Notes: a model not told the origin generated them from the sequence alone. A stretch of DNA of 64,000 bases from Planctomycetaceae bacterium (GCA_002724315.1 PBOJ01000124.1:1-64000), one strand, 5' to 3'. Shown: positions 36,123-45,999, counted from the first letter of the stretch. Program-made: numbers and translations.

Positions 36123-39100
36123 TCAGGCGATGGCGCTTCGTCGACGATTGTTGGAATGGAACTCGAAATCGGTCTCTCCGAGCACCGTACCAAGTTCGGT
36201 CTGCAGTTCCTGTGAACACGAAACGCGGAGATCATTGGGTGTCGACATGATATAGCGAACCGGCGTCGCTTCGTCATCTGATCGCGTCGACTCGATGATG
36301 ACTACGACTTCGACCCGGCCGGGATATCGGCCCAGGATCTCGCGGGTGCGGTTCATGTCGGCCCGGGAGTGAACACCTCTCCGGAACTTGATCGCCAGTT
36401 GCCTGGTGAATTCCCGCTCGGCTTCTTCCTTGGTGAGAACGTTGTGGACGACGATCGAAGGCTCGCGTCCTCGCCGGTCGACCTTGCCCTGCAGGAACAG
36501 GCAGGTCTCGGTCTCCATCTTCTCACCAAGTCGATTGAAGTCCTCGGGCCAGATGATGCAGCGGATATTCCCGCCGGGATCCTCAAAATTGAAGTTGGCG
36601 AATCGCGTGTGACCATTACGAGTTGGCCGGCGGGTCTGGGAGGTGCGGATCGATGAGATCATTCCCCCCAGCAACACCTCGGTGCCTTCGTCAAGGCTGC
36701 CGGCGTCGATCACGCTGTGGGTTGCGTGTCGCGAGATGACACCGGTGTGCTGGGTGAGCGGATGCGAGGTCAGGTAGAAGCCCAGGACTTCCTTCTCCAT
36801 GGACAGCTGCAGGTTCTGTGGCCATTCGGGAGCGTCGGGCAAATCCGCCTGCAGCTGCTCTTCCTGTTCACTGTCTCCGAAGAGGTTTTTCTGGCCGCGT
36901 GCCTGATCGCGGTGGTGAGCCACGGCTGCCTGGACAGCCCTCTCGACCACCTGGGTGTGCTGATTGCGGTGGGGGCCCAGGTCGTCCAGCGCACCGCTCT
37001 TGACCAGGATTTCGAGCACGTTCTTGGTGACCGACTTGGGTTCGACTCGTTCGGTCAGGTCGAAGATGTCGCGGAACGGTCCGCCGGATTTCCTTGCGGC
37101 TACGATCGCCGAGACAGCGGAGGCTCCCACGCCCTTGATCGCGGCCAGTCCGAAACGGATCCCGCCATTCTCTACCTGAAACTCGACTTCCGAGTGGTTC
37201 ACACAGGGGGGGAGCACATCGAGTTGCATCCGGCGGCAATCGTCGATGTGGTCGGCGATCCGGTCGGTGTCTTCCATTTCGCAGGAAAGCAGCGCTGCCA
37301 TGAACTCGACAGGGAAGTGTGCCTTGAAATATGCAGTCTGGTAGGCGACCGCCCCGTAGGCGGTCGAGTGAGACTTGTTGAATCCGTATCCAGCGAACTT
37401 TTCGATCATGTCGAAGAGTTCGACCGCCTGGGCCTCGGGCAGGTCACGGGTTCCGGCGCCCGCGACGAATTCCTCACGGAAACGCTGCATCACGTCGATC
37501 TGTTTCTTGCTGATCGCCTTGATGCAACGGTACGCACTGGAAAGTTCGATGCCGCCGACGCGGTTGAGGATCCGCATCACCTGCTCCTGGTAGACCATCA
37601 CTCCGTAGGTCTCGGCGAGCAGTTCGTCGACGATCGGGTGCACCGTCGGCACCGGCTCACGACCGTGCTTGACGTCGACGTAGGTCATCACCATCCCGCC
37701 CTCGAGTGGCCCCGGGCGGTAGAGCGCACTGGTGGCGATGATGTCGTCGAAACAGTCGGGACGCATCTTGGTCAACAGGTCACGCATGCCGGCACTTTCG
37801 AGCTGGAAAATGCCCTTGGTTTCCCCTCGCTGGAGCAGCGCGTAGGTCGCCTCGTCGTCGAGAGGCAGTTCGATCGGGTTGATCTGGGTACCGTGTGTCG
37901 AACTGACGTTCTTGACGGTCTTGTCCAGGATGGAGAGGTTGCGGAGCCCGAGGAAGTCCATCTTCAACAATCCGGCCTGTTCGACGTCCTTGTCCCGCCA
38001 CTGGGTGATCACGTCCTCCTTGCCGGTGATCCTCTGGAGGGGCACGTATTTCTCGAGAGCTTCCTTGCCGATCACCACGCCGGCCGCGTGTGTGCCGGCG
38101 CTGCGGGCCAGTCCTTCGAGACGAATCGCGATCGTGAGCAGCCGCTTGATCTGGGGGTCGGCGTTGTACTGCTCGTCGAGGTCGGGGCTTTCCTCAAGCG
38201 CCTGTTCGATGGTGATGCCCAGCGTGTCGGGCACCATCTTGGCGATCTCGTCGACCCGGGAAAGCGGAACATCCAGGGCGCGGCCGACATCCCGAATGGC
38301 CGCCTTGGCCTTCAGCGTACCGAAGGTCCCGATCTGGGCCACGTTCGCCTCGCCGTATTTCTCCTTGGTGTAGTCGATCACCAGTTGACGACGGTCACGA
38401 CAGAAGTCGATGTCGATATCGGGCGGTTCGTTTCGACTCGGGTCCAGGAACCTCTCGAACAGCAAGTCGTACTTCAATGGGCAGACGTTGCTGAGTCCCA
38501 GCAGGAAAGCGACCAGTGATCCGCAGGCCGATCCGCGGGCCTGGCAGGGGATGTCCTCTTCCATCGCGAAACGGACGAAATCCCACACGATCAGGAAGTA
38601 GCTCGAGTAACCCATCTCCTCGATGATCCGCAACTCGTCGTCGAGACGTTCGAGGACCTCGGGCGTGACCTGGTCGGAGTAACGCCAGTCGAGCCGTTCC
38701 TCGCAGAGTTCCCTCAGGTACACCGTGTCGCTTTTGTCGTCAGGTGTATGGAATACGGGGAAGTGCCGTGTGGAGAAATCGAGGTCGATGTCCACTCCAT
38801 CGGCGATCTGCTGAGACAGGGCCACCGCCTCGTGGTGTTCGGGGAACGCTTCGTACATCTGCTCGGGCGATTTGACGAAGAACTCGTTGCCCTCCAGCTG
38901 CATTCGTCGTTCGTCAGAGATGACTGTTCGCGTGTTGACGCACAACAGGACGTCGTGCGCCTCGGCGTCGTCGCGGTCGAGGTAGTGCGAGTCGTTGGTG
39001 GCGACCAGGGGGATCCCGGCTCGGCGGGAGATATCGACGGTTCCAACCAGGCACTCCTGCTGAATCCGCAATCCGGCATTCTGGATCTCGAGGTAGAGGT

Positions 39101-39617
39101 TCTCGCCAAAGACCTTCTGGTACCAGCTGACCAGCTCGGCCGCTTGGTCGTCACGCCCGGCGAGGATGTGGTGCGAGAGTTCACTCGAGGCACAGCCAGA
39201 GAGACAGATCAGGCCCTCGCTGTGGGCTTCGAGAATTTCCTTGTCGATCCGTGGCTTGTAATAGAAGCCCTCCAGGTAAGCCAGTGACGAGAGCGCCATC
39301 AGGTTCTGGAAGCCGGTGCGATTGCGGGCCAGCAGGGTCAGGTGGTAGGAGGCCTCCTTGTTCTTCGAAGGTGTCCGATCGGTGCGGTGGCCGGGGGCGA
39401 CATAGGCTTCGTAACCGAGTACCGGGTTGATGTCCTGCTTGCGGCACTCGTTGTAGAACTGCACGGCTCCGAAGAGATTGCCGTGGTCGGTCAGGGCCAG
39501 CGCGTTCATCCCGTCGGCCTTGACCTTGGCGACCAGGTTCGGGATGCGGTTGGCGCCGTCGAGCAGACTGTAGTGCGAGTGGCAGTGCAGGTGCGCGAAC
39601 GGGGGTGAGTCGGACAT
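36123..39617 (-). CDS. dnaE: DNA polymerase III alpha subunit
   Basis: 1164 residues, full length. An N-terminal PHP domain (HLHCHSHYSLLDGANRI) precedes the palm with catalytic Asp motif PDIDIDF (about residue 400) and AQIGTFGTLKAKAAIRDVGR. Thumb/fingers segments include LYRPGPLEGGMV and GYGFNKSHSTAYG; helix-hairpin-helix and OB-fold regions (GGMISSIRTSQTRR) occupy the C-terminal third. It is the replicative polymerase core. ATG at 39617 sits 5 nt after AGGAG, deciding it against an in-frame GTG at 39623. No intein is present. Flanked on the same strand by the uvrA-like gene (51 bp upstream) and bioB (14 bp downstream). Confidence 0.97.
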   Translation of the reverse strand: MSDSPPFAHLHCHSHYSLLDGANRIPNLVAKVKADGMNALALTDHGNLFGAVQFYNECRKQDINPVLGYEAYVAPGHRTDRTPSKNKEASYHLTLLARNRTGFQNLMALSSLAYLEGFYYKPRIDKEILEAHSEGLICLSGCASSELSHHILAGRDDQAAELVSWYQKVFGENLYLEIQNAGLRIQQECLVGTVDISRRAGIPLVATNDSHYLDRDDAEAHDVLLCVNTRTVISDERRMQLEGNEFFVKSPEQMYEAFPEHHEAVALSQQIADGVDIDLDFSTRHFPVFHTPDDKSDTVYLRELCEERLDWRYSDQVTPEVLERLDDELRIIEEMGYSSYFLIVWDFVRFAMEEDIPCQARGSACGSLVAFLLGLSNVCPLKYDLLFERFLDPSRNEPPDIDIDFCRDRRQLVIDYTKEKYGEANVAQIGTFGTLKAKAAIRDVGRALDVPLSRVDEIAKMVPDTLGITIEQALEESPDLDEQYNADPQIKRLLTIAIRLEGLARSAGTHAAGVVIGKEALEKYVPLQRITGKEDVITQWRDKDVEQAGLLKMDFLGLRNLSILDKTVKNVSSTHGTQINPIELPLDDEATYALLQRGETKGIFQLESAGMRDLLTKMRPDCFDDIIATSALYRPGPLEGGMVMTYVDVKHGREPVPTVHPIVDELLAETYGVMVYQEQVMRILNRVGGIELSSAYRCIKAISKKQIDVMQRFREEFVAGAGTRDLPEAQAVELFDMIEKFAGYGFNKSHSTAYGAVAYQTAYFKAHFPVEFMAALLSCEMEDTDRIADHIDDCRRMQLDVLPPCVNHSEVEFQVENGGIRFGLAAIKGVGASAVSAIVAARKSGGPFRDIFDLTERVEPKSVTKNVLEILVKSGALDDLGPHRNQHTQVVERAVQAAVAHHRDQARGQKNLFGDSEQEEQLQADLPDAPEWPQNLQLSMEKEVLGFYLTSHPLTQHTGVISRHATHSVIDAGSLDEGTEVLLGGMISSIRTSQTRRPTRNGHTRFANFNFEDPGGNIRCIIWPEDFNRLGEKMETETCLFLQGKVDRRGREPSIVVHNVLTKEEAEREFTRQLAIKFRRGVHSRADMNRTREILGRYPGRVEVVVIIESTRSDDEATPVRYIMSTPNDLRVSCSQELQTELGTVLGETDFEFHSNNRRRSAIA

Positions 39618-39668
39618 CGTCACTCCTTTAACGGTCCAAGCCGAAACGGCGGCTCCCGCCGGGCCACG

Positions 39669-42581
39669 CTACTTCGCGACCTTGCGGGACCGCCGATTGT
39701 AACACGCCAGGTGTCGACCTGTTACCGAGTCGGCGTGCGAGGCGAGTTCAGTAGGCGTGCCGACCGCGACCACACGTCCCCCGTCGGGTCCGCCACCGGG
39801 ACCCAGTTCGATCACGTGGTCGGCTCGAGCAATCAGCTCGAGGTGGTGTTCGATGACCACCACCGTGTGGCCGACGGAAATCAGCGTGTCCAGGCATCCG
39901 AGCAAGGTCTCGACGTCGGCCGGGTGCAGTCCAGTGGTCGGTTCGTCCAGCAGGAACAGTGTCCGCCGCGTGGCTCCAGCCGAGAGAAACGACGCCAGTT
40001 TCAGTCGCTGGGACTCTCCTCCCGAGAGCGTCGTGGTGGGCTGGCCGAGCGGCAGGTAGTCGAGGCCAACTTCACGGAGCGGCTGCAGTCGGCGTCGGAT
40101 CCGGTTTTCGCCCCGGAAATAACCGAAAGCCTCGTCGACAGTCATTTCGAGCACGTCGGCGATCGATCGGCCACGGTGGGTCACTTCCAGCACCTCACGG
40201 CCGAAACGGCGTCCTCCACACTCGGGGCAGGTTGTGCGGATGTCGGCCAGGAACTGCATGTCGACTTCGATTTCTCCGGTGCCCCCGCACATGTCACAAC
40301 GACCGCCTCCGGCGGTGTTGAAACTGAACTGCCGGGCCGTGTAGCCCCTTTGCTTGGATTCGGCCGTTCCCGCGAACAGACGGCGGATGTCGTCGAATGC
40401 CTTGAGGTAGGTGGCGGGGATCGACCGGGCCGATCGGCCGATCGGTGACGAATCGACCAGCAGGACCTGTTCGATTTCCTCGTGCCCGTGGAGCGAATCC
40501 CAGCATGCGATGCCGAGCAGTTCTGAGGGGATCGGCTGATCCAGTGCACGGCACAGAGCCGGATGGAGTGTCTCTTCAACGAGGCTGCTCTTGCCGCTGC
40601 CACTGGGACCGACGACGGCGACGAGTTTTCCGAGGGGGAACGACACGTCGATTCCCACCAGGTTGTTCCGGGTGGCGCCTCCGAGCGTGATCGTGCCCAA
40701 TTCGGATGCTGCCGGTTCCGAAGGTGATCTCGGGTCACCGGATGTTTCGGGAAGCCGCCCGCAAAGGTGACCGCCGGTCAGGGAATCGTCGCAGGAGGAC
40801 AGATCTTCGGGAGGGCCCTGGAAGACCAGTCGTCCACCGTCTCGCCCGGCTCCCGGGCCAATGTCGATGACCTGGTCGGCCGCGGTGACGACCGCCGTGT
40901 CGTGTTCGACCATCACCACGCTGTTGCCTCGCTCGACCAGCTCAGTGATCACCTCCAGTAGCCGCTCGACATCCTCGGCGTGCAGGCCGGCGGTAGGTTC
41001 GTCGAGCACATAGAGCGTGTTGACCAGGTCCGATCCGAGTGCCTGTGTCAGCAGCACCCTGCGAGCTTCTCCGCCGGAAAGTGTGCGGAGGGGGCGGTCC
41101 AGGGTCAGGTAGTCCAGCCCGGTCCGATGGAGGCAGTCGAGCCGAGCGAGCAGGGGATCCAGGACGGTGTGCCGAAGATCGTCGGGGAGGTCTCCCGGGT
41201 GGTCCCGGTAGCCGGTCAGTGCCTCTCTCAGACCGGCGACCGGCATTGCCGAGAGACCATCGATCGTGGAGATTTCGGAGGGAAAGCCGTCAGGGTCGGG
41301 CAGGTGCACCGCCAGGGCGTCGGGTTGCAAGCGAGCTCCGTTGCACGCGGTGCAGGTGTCGTAGGCCCGCCAACGGTTGAGCAAGACCCGGACCGAGAGC
41401 TTGTAACGGTGCCGTTGGAGCCAGTCGAAAAACCCATCAAGTCCTCCAAAGTCGCGTTCGGGCACTCCGTGGGTTATCAGCGAGAGATGTTCAGGAGAGA
41501 GTTCCGAGAATGGCACGTCGACCGGGATGTCGTAGTCGGCCGACAGGGCAATCAACTCGTCAAGTTCGTGGGAGTAGGCCGGTGTGGTCCAGGCCACGAT
41601 GGCTCCCTCGCGGAGGCTCAGACGGGGATCGGGGACGAGTTTGGCGAACGAGATGACCGGGACACTCCCGAAACCGCGGCAAGAGGGGCAGGCCCCCAGC
41701 GGGCTGTGGAAACTGAACAGCCGGGGCTCGGGTCTGGCGAACCGTCGTTGGCACCCACTGCAGGCGGTGCCCGTCGACCAGGCCGTGACACTCCAGGGGC
41801 TCCCGTCGAGGGTGACCTGTCGGTTCGAAGGGGTGGAGTTCGGATCGGCCAGCAGCACCAGGCAGCGGCCATCTCCGTAGCCGATTGCCTGCTCGACACT
41901 TTCCTCGATCCGGCTTCGGTCAGCGGTCCCCGTGGTGAGCCGGTCGAGGATGACCCAGGCGGTTTCGAGCCGGTCATCGTCGACGTCGTCGAGATCCACG
42001 ACGCTGCGGTTCCGACTGTCCTCATCAACGACCGCCAGGCGGCGAAACCCCTCCTCGGCCAGTTGTGGACGTTGCTGCTCCCTGTCGGGCTCGTGGGCGG
42101 CCACCTCAAACGCGACCTGGAATCTCAGTCCATCAGGGAGGTCCACAAGGGTCTGGGCGATCGAGTCGACCGTAGACGATTCGACGGAGATCTCGCATTC
42201 GGGACAGACGATGGTGCCGATCCGTGCGAACAGCAGCGTCAGCAAGTCATGGATCTCTGTCGTCGTGCCCACCGTCTCACGGGCACCCGCACGGCTGGTG
42301 CCCTGGCGAATGGCGATTGTCGGTGGCACCGACTCGATTCGGTCGGCGTCGGGCCGGTCGAGTCGTTCGAGCAATCCACGGGCTGAGGGAGAGAGCGTCT
42401 CGATGTACCGTCGCCGACCCTCCACCGCCAGGGTTTCAAAAACCAGGCTGCTCTTGCCGCTGCCACTGATGCCGGTGACGACGACCAGGCGATTGAGAGG
42501 GATTTCGAGCGAGAGGTCCTGGAGGTTATGGACCCGGACCCCTTCGAGCACGATCGACTCACGGAGGGAAGCGGAGGGCAT
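39669..42581 (-). CDS. UvrA-like excinuclease ATPase (divergent paralogue type)
   Basis: 970 residues with two ABC ATPase modules: Walker A GISGSGKSSL (about residue 40) and GPSGSGKSSL (about residue 650), and signature motifs LSGGEARR and LSGGESQR. Zinc-finger modules are CSGCQRRF...CPSCRGFG and CDMCGGTGE...CPECGGRRF, and N-terminal CPECE is also present. The order is that of UvrA, the damage-recognition subunit of nucleotide excision repair. However, the first signature reads SGGEARRVLLTQALGSDL where canonical UvrA has SGGEAQRIRLA-type sequence. It may therefore be a second UvrA-like protein rather than the main UvrA. It follows rimI by 48 bp and precedes dnaE. Confidence 0.85.
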   Translation of the reverse strand: MPSASLRESIVLEGVRVHNLQDLSLEIPLNRLVVVTGISGSGKSSLVFETLAVEGRRRYIETLSPSARGLLERLDRPDADRIESVPPTIAIRQGTSRAGARETVGTTTEIHDLLTLLFARIGTIVCPECEISVESSTVDSIAQTLVDLPDGLRFQVAFEVAAHEPDREQQRPQLAEEGFRRLAVVDEDSRNRSVVDLDDVDDDRLETAWVILDRLTTGTADRSRIEESVEQAIGYGDGRCLVLLADPNSTPSNRQVTLDGSPWSVTAWSTGTACSGCQRRFARPEPRLFSFHSPLGACPSCRGFGSVPVISFAKLVPDPRLSLREGAIVAWTTPAYSHELDELIALSADYDIPVDVPFSELSPEHLSLITHGVPERDFGGLDGFFDWLQRHRYKLSVRVLLNRWRAYDTCTACNGARLQPDALAVHLPDPDGFPSEISTIDGLSAMPVAGLREALTGYRDHPGDLPDDLRHTVLDPLLARLDCLHRTGLDYLTLDRPLRTLSGGEARRVLLTQALGSDLVNTLYVLDEPTAGLHAEDVERLLEVITELVERGNSVVMVEHDTAVVTAADQVIDIGPGAGRDGGRLVFQGPPEDLSSCDDSLTGGHLCGRLPETSGDPRSPSEPAASELGTITLGGATRNNLVGIDVSFPLGKLVAVVGPSGSGKSSLVEETLHPALCRALDQPIPSELLGIACWDSLHGHEEIEQVLLVDSSPIGRSARSIPATYLKAFDDIRRLFAGTAESKQRGYTARQFSFNTAGGGRCDMCGGTGEIEVDMQFLADIRTTCPECGGRRFGREVLEVTHRGRSIADVLEMTVDEAFGYFRGENRIRRRLQPLREVGLDYLPLGQPTTTLSGGESQRLKLASFLSAGATRRTLFLLDEPTTGLHPADVETLLGCLDTLISVGHTVVVIEHHLELIARADHVIELGPGGGPDGGRVVAVGTPTELASHADSVTGRHLACYNRRSRKVAK

Positions 42582-42629
42582 CCCGAGGAGGATACCGGCT
42601 GAAACGCGACGTGCCAGTCAAAGTTGGGG

Positions 42630-43265
42630 TCAGGCCGCGTCGTTGTAGAAGTCGATGCGGTTTTGCGGCTGGAACGGAATCGTGTCGGCCGCGGTTTCAT
42701 ACAGGCGGTACCGCATCACGTAGGCGTCCTCGGTCGTGTCGTCGTAGTGCGTCCTGAGCACACGGACGGCCCGGAAGTCCTGGGCTTTGAAGAACAACTG
42801 CGCCTGGAGATTCGATTCCCTGACCTCCAGAAGGATCTCCTGTCGGCGTTGTTGGGAGAGCTTGTCGACGAGCTTGGCGACCATCTGCAGGCCGACTCCC
42901 AGGCGTCGGAAGTCGACACTCGTGGCGAAGTTGAGCAGTTGCAGGCGTGCCTTATGCAACTCGTAGATCATGAATCCCACGATCCGCTGGTTGTGCTCGG
43001 CGACCATGCCGATGCAGTTCCGTTGGCGGAGATGTCCGAGGAAGTCCTCCTCGGTCCACGGTTGCTCGAAACTCGCTCGCTCGATCTCCAACACCTCGGG
43101 CATATCCCGACGTATCAGCCAGCGGATCTGGACCTTCAGTCCAGCTGACAGGTCCCCATCCGCATCGGACTGGTGGGGAGTGGGATCGGATGAATGTCTT
43201 GACGGCGGCTTGGGCGAATGTCCCCAGCTCACGACGGCCTCCTTGCCGCTCGCTCTCGGAATCAC
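42630..43265 (-). CDS. rimI: GNAT acetyltransferase, RimI-like
   Basis: About 211 residues from the first ATG, but the conserved GNAT domain begins near residue 47 (QIRWLIRRDMPEVLEIERASFEQPW), so the true start may be downstream. RimI-type features are SFEQPWTEEDF, GFMIYELHK, NFATSVDFRRLGVGLQMV (acetyl-CoA loop region) and EVRESNLQAQLFFKAQDF. RimI acetylates the N-terminal Ala of ribosomal protein S18 in other bacteria. It is first in the rimI - uvrA-like - dnaE - bioB minus-strand run. Confidence 0.8.
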   Translation of the reverse strand: MIPRASGKEAVVSWGHSPKPPSRHSSDPTPHQSDADGDLSAGLKVQIRWLIRRDMPEVLEIERASFEQPWTEEDFLGHLRQRNCIGMVAEHNQRIVGFMIYELHKARLQLLNFATSVDFRRLGVGLQMVAKLVDKLSQQRRQEILLEVRESNLQAQLFFKAQDFRAVRVLRTHYDDTTEDAYVMRYRLYETAADTIPFQPQNRIDFYNDAA

Positions 43266-43279
43266 TCGGATAATGGAAA

Positions 43280-43304
43280 CCCCGCCCGTTGGGCGAGGGC
43301 GGGG
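43280..43304. promoter_or_regulatory. GC-rich hairpin upstream of rimI
   Basis: CCCCGCCC (43280-43287) pairs perfectly with GGGCGGGG (43297-43304) around a 9-nt loop, flanked by GGAAA on both sides. It sits between the divergent rimI and hypothetical membrane protein genes. It could be a leader hairpin or operator; no T-run follows. The rest of 43305-43466 shows nothing that I can support. Confidence 0.3.
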
Positions 43305-43466
43305 AAACTATCACAAGCAGGCGTTTGAGGTCGAGACCGATTCTGTGAGGATGGCGATGTTTTGGGGACGAACCGCAGGTCGGCGATGAGTGGCCCGTTG
43401 TCGACCGGGACGACGACCGCTAGGATGCCCGCGTCGTTCATCGGGTCACAACGGGTCGTGCCAACC

Positions 43467-44405
43467 ATGCCCCTTTACGCGTCAATCGTCGTGGTGATCG
43501 TCGGACTTGCAGCGACGGCGGTCGCCGTGCCGCCGGCCGAACCGGCAGGAAGGGCTGACGGATCCCGGGCCGAGGCAGCTCCGGCGGCGCTGATCGATCC
43601 GGAGGTGTTTCGGCCGGTGCTGGTTCCCGAGGGCAGTCTGATTTCCCGAGGAATCCGCGCCGGGGAGTCGGCGGCTTACTACCGTGTGCTGGATCATGCT
43701 CGCCGTGTGGATCCGGAAACACTTCGCCGGGCGGCGGCAAGATTCCTGGCGGCCAGGCAGAAGGCGTCCGGGCGGGCTGCGGTGCGGCGATTGCCGGTCG
43801 AGGAGTTCCCGGTTTTCGTGGACCTGTACGAGAACGTCCGGCGTCCGGAGGTCTACCTTGGGAAACCGGTGACGCTGCGGGGGCACTTGAGGAAACTGGT
43901 GGAGATGCCCGCCGGAGAAAATCCCTACGGCATCCAGACGCTCTACGAGGCTTGGCTGTTCACTTCCGACAGCCAGCAGCATCCGACGGTGCTGGTGATG
44001 ACCTCGGTTCCACCGGAGCTCCTGGAGGAGGTCCGGCGACTCAAGGCGGCCAACCGGCCGGTGCTGGTCAACGGTGTCTCGGGCAGCGGTTACTTCTTCA
44101 AGATGTACGGGTACCCGGCCGCCGACGCGTACCGGTTCGCTCCGCTGGTGCTTGGTGGTCGACTCGAGTGGAGGCCTCCCAGTCCTGGAGATCTGGACCG
44201 ATCCCTGCCGGTGGTGCTGGCGGCCGGGATGGTGGTGTTCGGACTTCCGATCGGATGGTTTGTCTGGAGAAACCGGAGCGAGGACAGGCGGAGACGGATG
44301 CAACGGGCTTCCGAGACACCCGAGTCGTTCGCATGGGAGAGTGGCACGGAGGAGATGCAGGTGGTGGAGAATCGGGAATCCGACGAGGTGGTAGAGGAGA
44401 CGTAG
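43467..44405 (+). CDS. Hypothetical membrane-anchored protein
   Basis: 312 residues from ATG 43467. An N-terminal signal-like helix (MPLYASIVVVIVGLAATAVAV), a soluble domain, a single membrane helix near residue 250 (LPVVLAAGMVVFGLPIGWFVW) and an acidic cytoplasmic tail. The soluble part has a central segment YLGKPVTLRGHLRKLVEMPA then LYEAWLFTSDSQQHPTVLVMT, suggesting an OB-like beta-barrel, but I do not recognise the family. Its stop is 2 bp before the purN start codon, so it is likely cotranscribed with purN. Confidence 0.7.
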   Translation: MPLYASIVVVIVGLAATAVAVPPAEPAGRADGSRAEAAPAALIDPEVFRPVLVPEGSLISRGIRAGESAAYYRVLDHARRVDPETLRRAAARFLAARQKASGRAAVRRLPVEEFPVFVDLYENVRRPEVYLGKPVTLRGHLRKLVEMPAGENPYGIQTLYEAWLFTSDSQQHPTVLVMTSVPPELLEEVRRLKAANRPVLVNGVSGSGYFFKMYGYPAADAYRFAPLVLGGRLEWRPPSPGDLDRSLPVVLAAGMVVFGLPIGWFVWRNRSEDRRRRMQRASETPESFAWESGTEEMQVVENRESDEVVEET

Positions 44406-44407
44406 AC

Positions 44408-45049
44408 GTGGAGACGCTGTTTGGACCACTCGACCGTCCCGTCCGGCTGGCGGTGTTTCTTTCCGGCGGCGGCCGGACACTGGTCAACCTGTTCGAGTCG
44501 ATCAACCGCGGGGAACTCGATGCGGAAGTCGCGGTCGTGGTCTCGGATCGGGTCGGGGTGGGAGGAGTTGATCGGGCCACGGAGGCGGGAGTGGAATCGC
44601 ACACGCTGCCTCGACGAGAATTCTCGTCGGCGGCGGCCTGGAGTGATGCAGCATTTTCGGTGAGCCGTGAGGCGGGTGCCGACCTGGTCGTGCTGGCCGG
44701 GTTCCTGTCGCTGGTTGTTGTTCCCGAGGACTTTCACCTGAGGGTGATGAACATTCACCCTTCGCTGGTCCCTGCGTTCTGCGGCCAGGGATTCTACGGG
44801 CATCACGTCCACCAGGCGGCGATCGAACGGGGCGTGAAAGTCAGTGGCTGCACTGTGCACTTTGCTGACAACGAGTACGACCACGGTCCGATCGTTCTCC
44901 AGAAGGTGGTTGCCGTTGAGGATGGTGACTCGGCCGATGACCTTGCAGCCAGGGTTTTCGCGGCCGAATGCGAGGCTTACCCAGAGGCGATCCGCCTGTT
45001 CGCCGGTGGCAGGCTGCGGCTTGCCGACGGCCGGCTCCAGGTCGACTGA
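44408..45049 (+). CDS. purN: Phosphoribosylglycinamide formyltransferase
   Basis: 213 residues from a GTG start 2 bp after the upstream stop. Motifs: FLSGGGRTLVNLFESI (phosphate binding), LAGFLSL, MNIHPSLVPAF with catalytic Asn/His, KVSGCTVHFADNEYDHGPIV with the catalytic Asp. It transfers formyl from 10-formyl-THF to GAR in purine synthesis. The loop FCGQGFYGHHVHQ is close to the standard PurN GxGxYG. It is immediately upstream of the BMC operon but separated from it by 149 bp containing repeats. Confidence 0.9.
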   Translation: METLFGPLDRPVRLAVFLSGGGRTLVNLFESINRGELDAEVAVVVSDRVGVGGVDRATEAGVESHTLPRREFSSAAAWSDAAFSVSREAGADLVVLAGFLSLVVVPEDFHLRVMNIHPSLVPAFCGQGFYGHHVHQAAIERGVKVSGCTVHFADNEYDHGPIVLQKVVAVEDGDSADDLAARVFAAECEAYPEAIRLFAGGRLRLADGRLQVD

Positions 45050-45107
45050 TCCTCCGCGTGACAGCCAGCAGCCTGAGGCTCCGAGCCCCGTTCTGCGTGG
45101 AAAAATA

Positions 45108-45155
45108 TGACGGAAACTGACAGAAAGTGATTGAAGTTGCCCATTTGTTCTGTCA
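45108..45155. promoter_or_regulatory. Operator region of the BMC operon: tandem 10-bp repeats plus inverted copy
   Basis: Three head-to-tail 10-bp units TGACGGAAAC, TGACAGAAAG and TGATTGAAGT (45108-45137) are followed by TTCTGTCA (45148-45155), a perfect inverse of TGACAGAA (45118-45125). The region is AT-rich and leads to GGTAATTAG (-10-like) before the DeoR gene. It is probably where the DeoR protein binds its own promoter. Confidence 0.55.
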
Positions 45156-45198
45156 ATTTGGGTAATTAGTAGTCACGCTCGCGAGATGAGGGCGAGAG

Positions 45199-45999
45199 AT
45201 GTTGGTTGATCAACGGCGGAGCCAGATCCTTGAAATCATTGAAATGAAAGGATTTTCTGCGCTGCAGGACCTGGTTTCTGAGGTGGGTGTCAGCGAATCC
45301 ACAATAAGACGTGATCTGGAAAATCTTGATAGAAACGGACAGATTCGGAGGACTCGTGGAGGAGCAGCCTACGTCGGTGAATCGTTGACCGATTTTGATG
45401 ACCGTCGGCACAGGGCGCGGCCCCAAAAGCAGCTTGTGGCTCGGACAGTTGCGGAATTGATCGGTTCGGGTGAGACGGTGCTTCTGGACGGGGGGACGAC
45501 GACCCTGGAGGTGGCCAGGCAATTGCAGGGCAAGTCACTGCAGGTGGTCACCAACTCGTTGCCGATCGTCAACGTGTTGCTCAACCAGCCCAAGATCGAG
45601 CTGATCCAGATCGGGGGCTTTGTCTATCCCAAGACGGGTGTTGCGCTGGGGGCGTTGGCCGTGGAGGCGATTGGACGGATCCACGCGCGGAGACTGATCA
45701 TGAGCGTGGGGGGGATTACCGAGCGAGGCCTGTTCAACAGCAACGCGCTGCTGGTCGAGACGGAGCGGGCCATGATGGATTCGGCCGAGGAAGTGATCGT
45801 GGTCACTGACAGTGGAAAACTGGGACACGCGGCCCTCGCGAGGCTTTGCCCTCTCGAAGAGATCGACCACCTGGTCGTTGACGGAGGCATCAGTCACGAG
45901 TGGCGGGACAGGATCGAGTCACTTGGAGTGTGCCTGACAGTTGTGGAGCCGGAACCGACTGAGGACCCGGTGACAGAAATGGTGGAACAGACCGGATGA
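45199..45999 (+). CDS. DeoR-family transcriptional regulator of the BMC operon
   Basis: 266 residues. An N-terminal winged helix ([19 protein letters not shown] then [19 protein letters not shown]) and a C-terminal DeoR sugar-phosphate sensor domain ([52 protein letters not shown]). DeoR proteins repress sugar-catabolic operons and release DNA on binding a phosphorylated sugar, here plausibly an intermediate of fucose/rhamnose breakdown. It is the first gene of the operon; its TGA overlaps the PduL ATG. The first 60 codons are less GC-rich than neighbours. Confidence 0.9.
   Translation: MLVDQRRSQILEIIEMKGFSALQDLVSEVGVSESTIRRDLENLDRNGQIRRTRGGAAYVGESLTDFDDRRHRARPQKQLVARTVAELIGSGETVLLDGGTTTLEVARQLQGKSLQVVTNSLPIVNVLLNQPKIELIQIGGFVYPKTGVALGALAVEAIGRIHARRLIMSVGGITERGLFNSNALLVETERAMMDSAEEVIVVTDSGKLGHAALARLCPLEEIDHLVVDGGISHEWRDRIESLGVCLTVVEPEPTEDPVTEMVEQTG

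Noticed and set aside
36717-38519. 600-codon + strand ORF opposite dnaE
   Set aside because: Antisense shadow of a well conserved polymerase gene in GC-rich DNA.
40980-42386. Long + strand ORF opposite the uvrA-like gene
   Set aside because: Antisense of a clearly conserved two-ATPase protein; translation has no recognisable domain.
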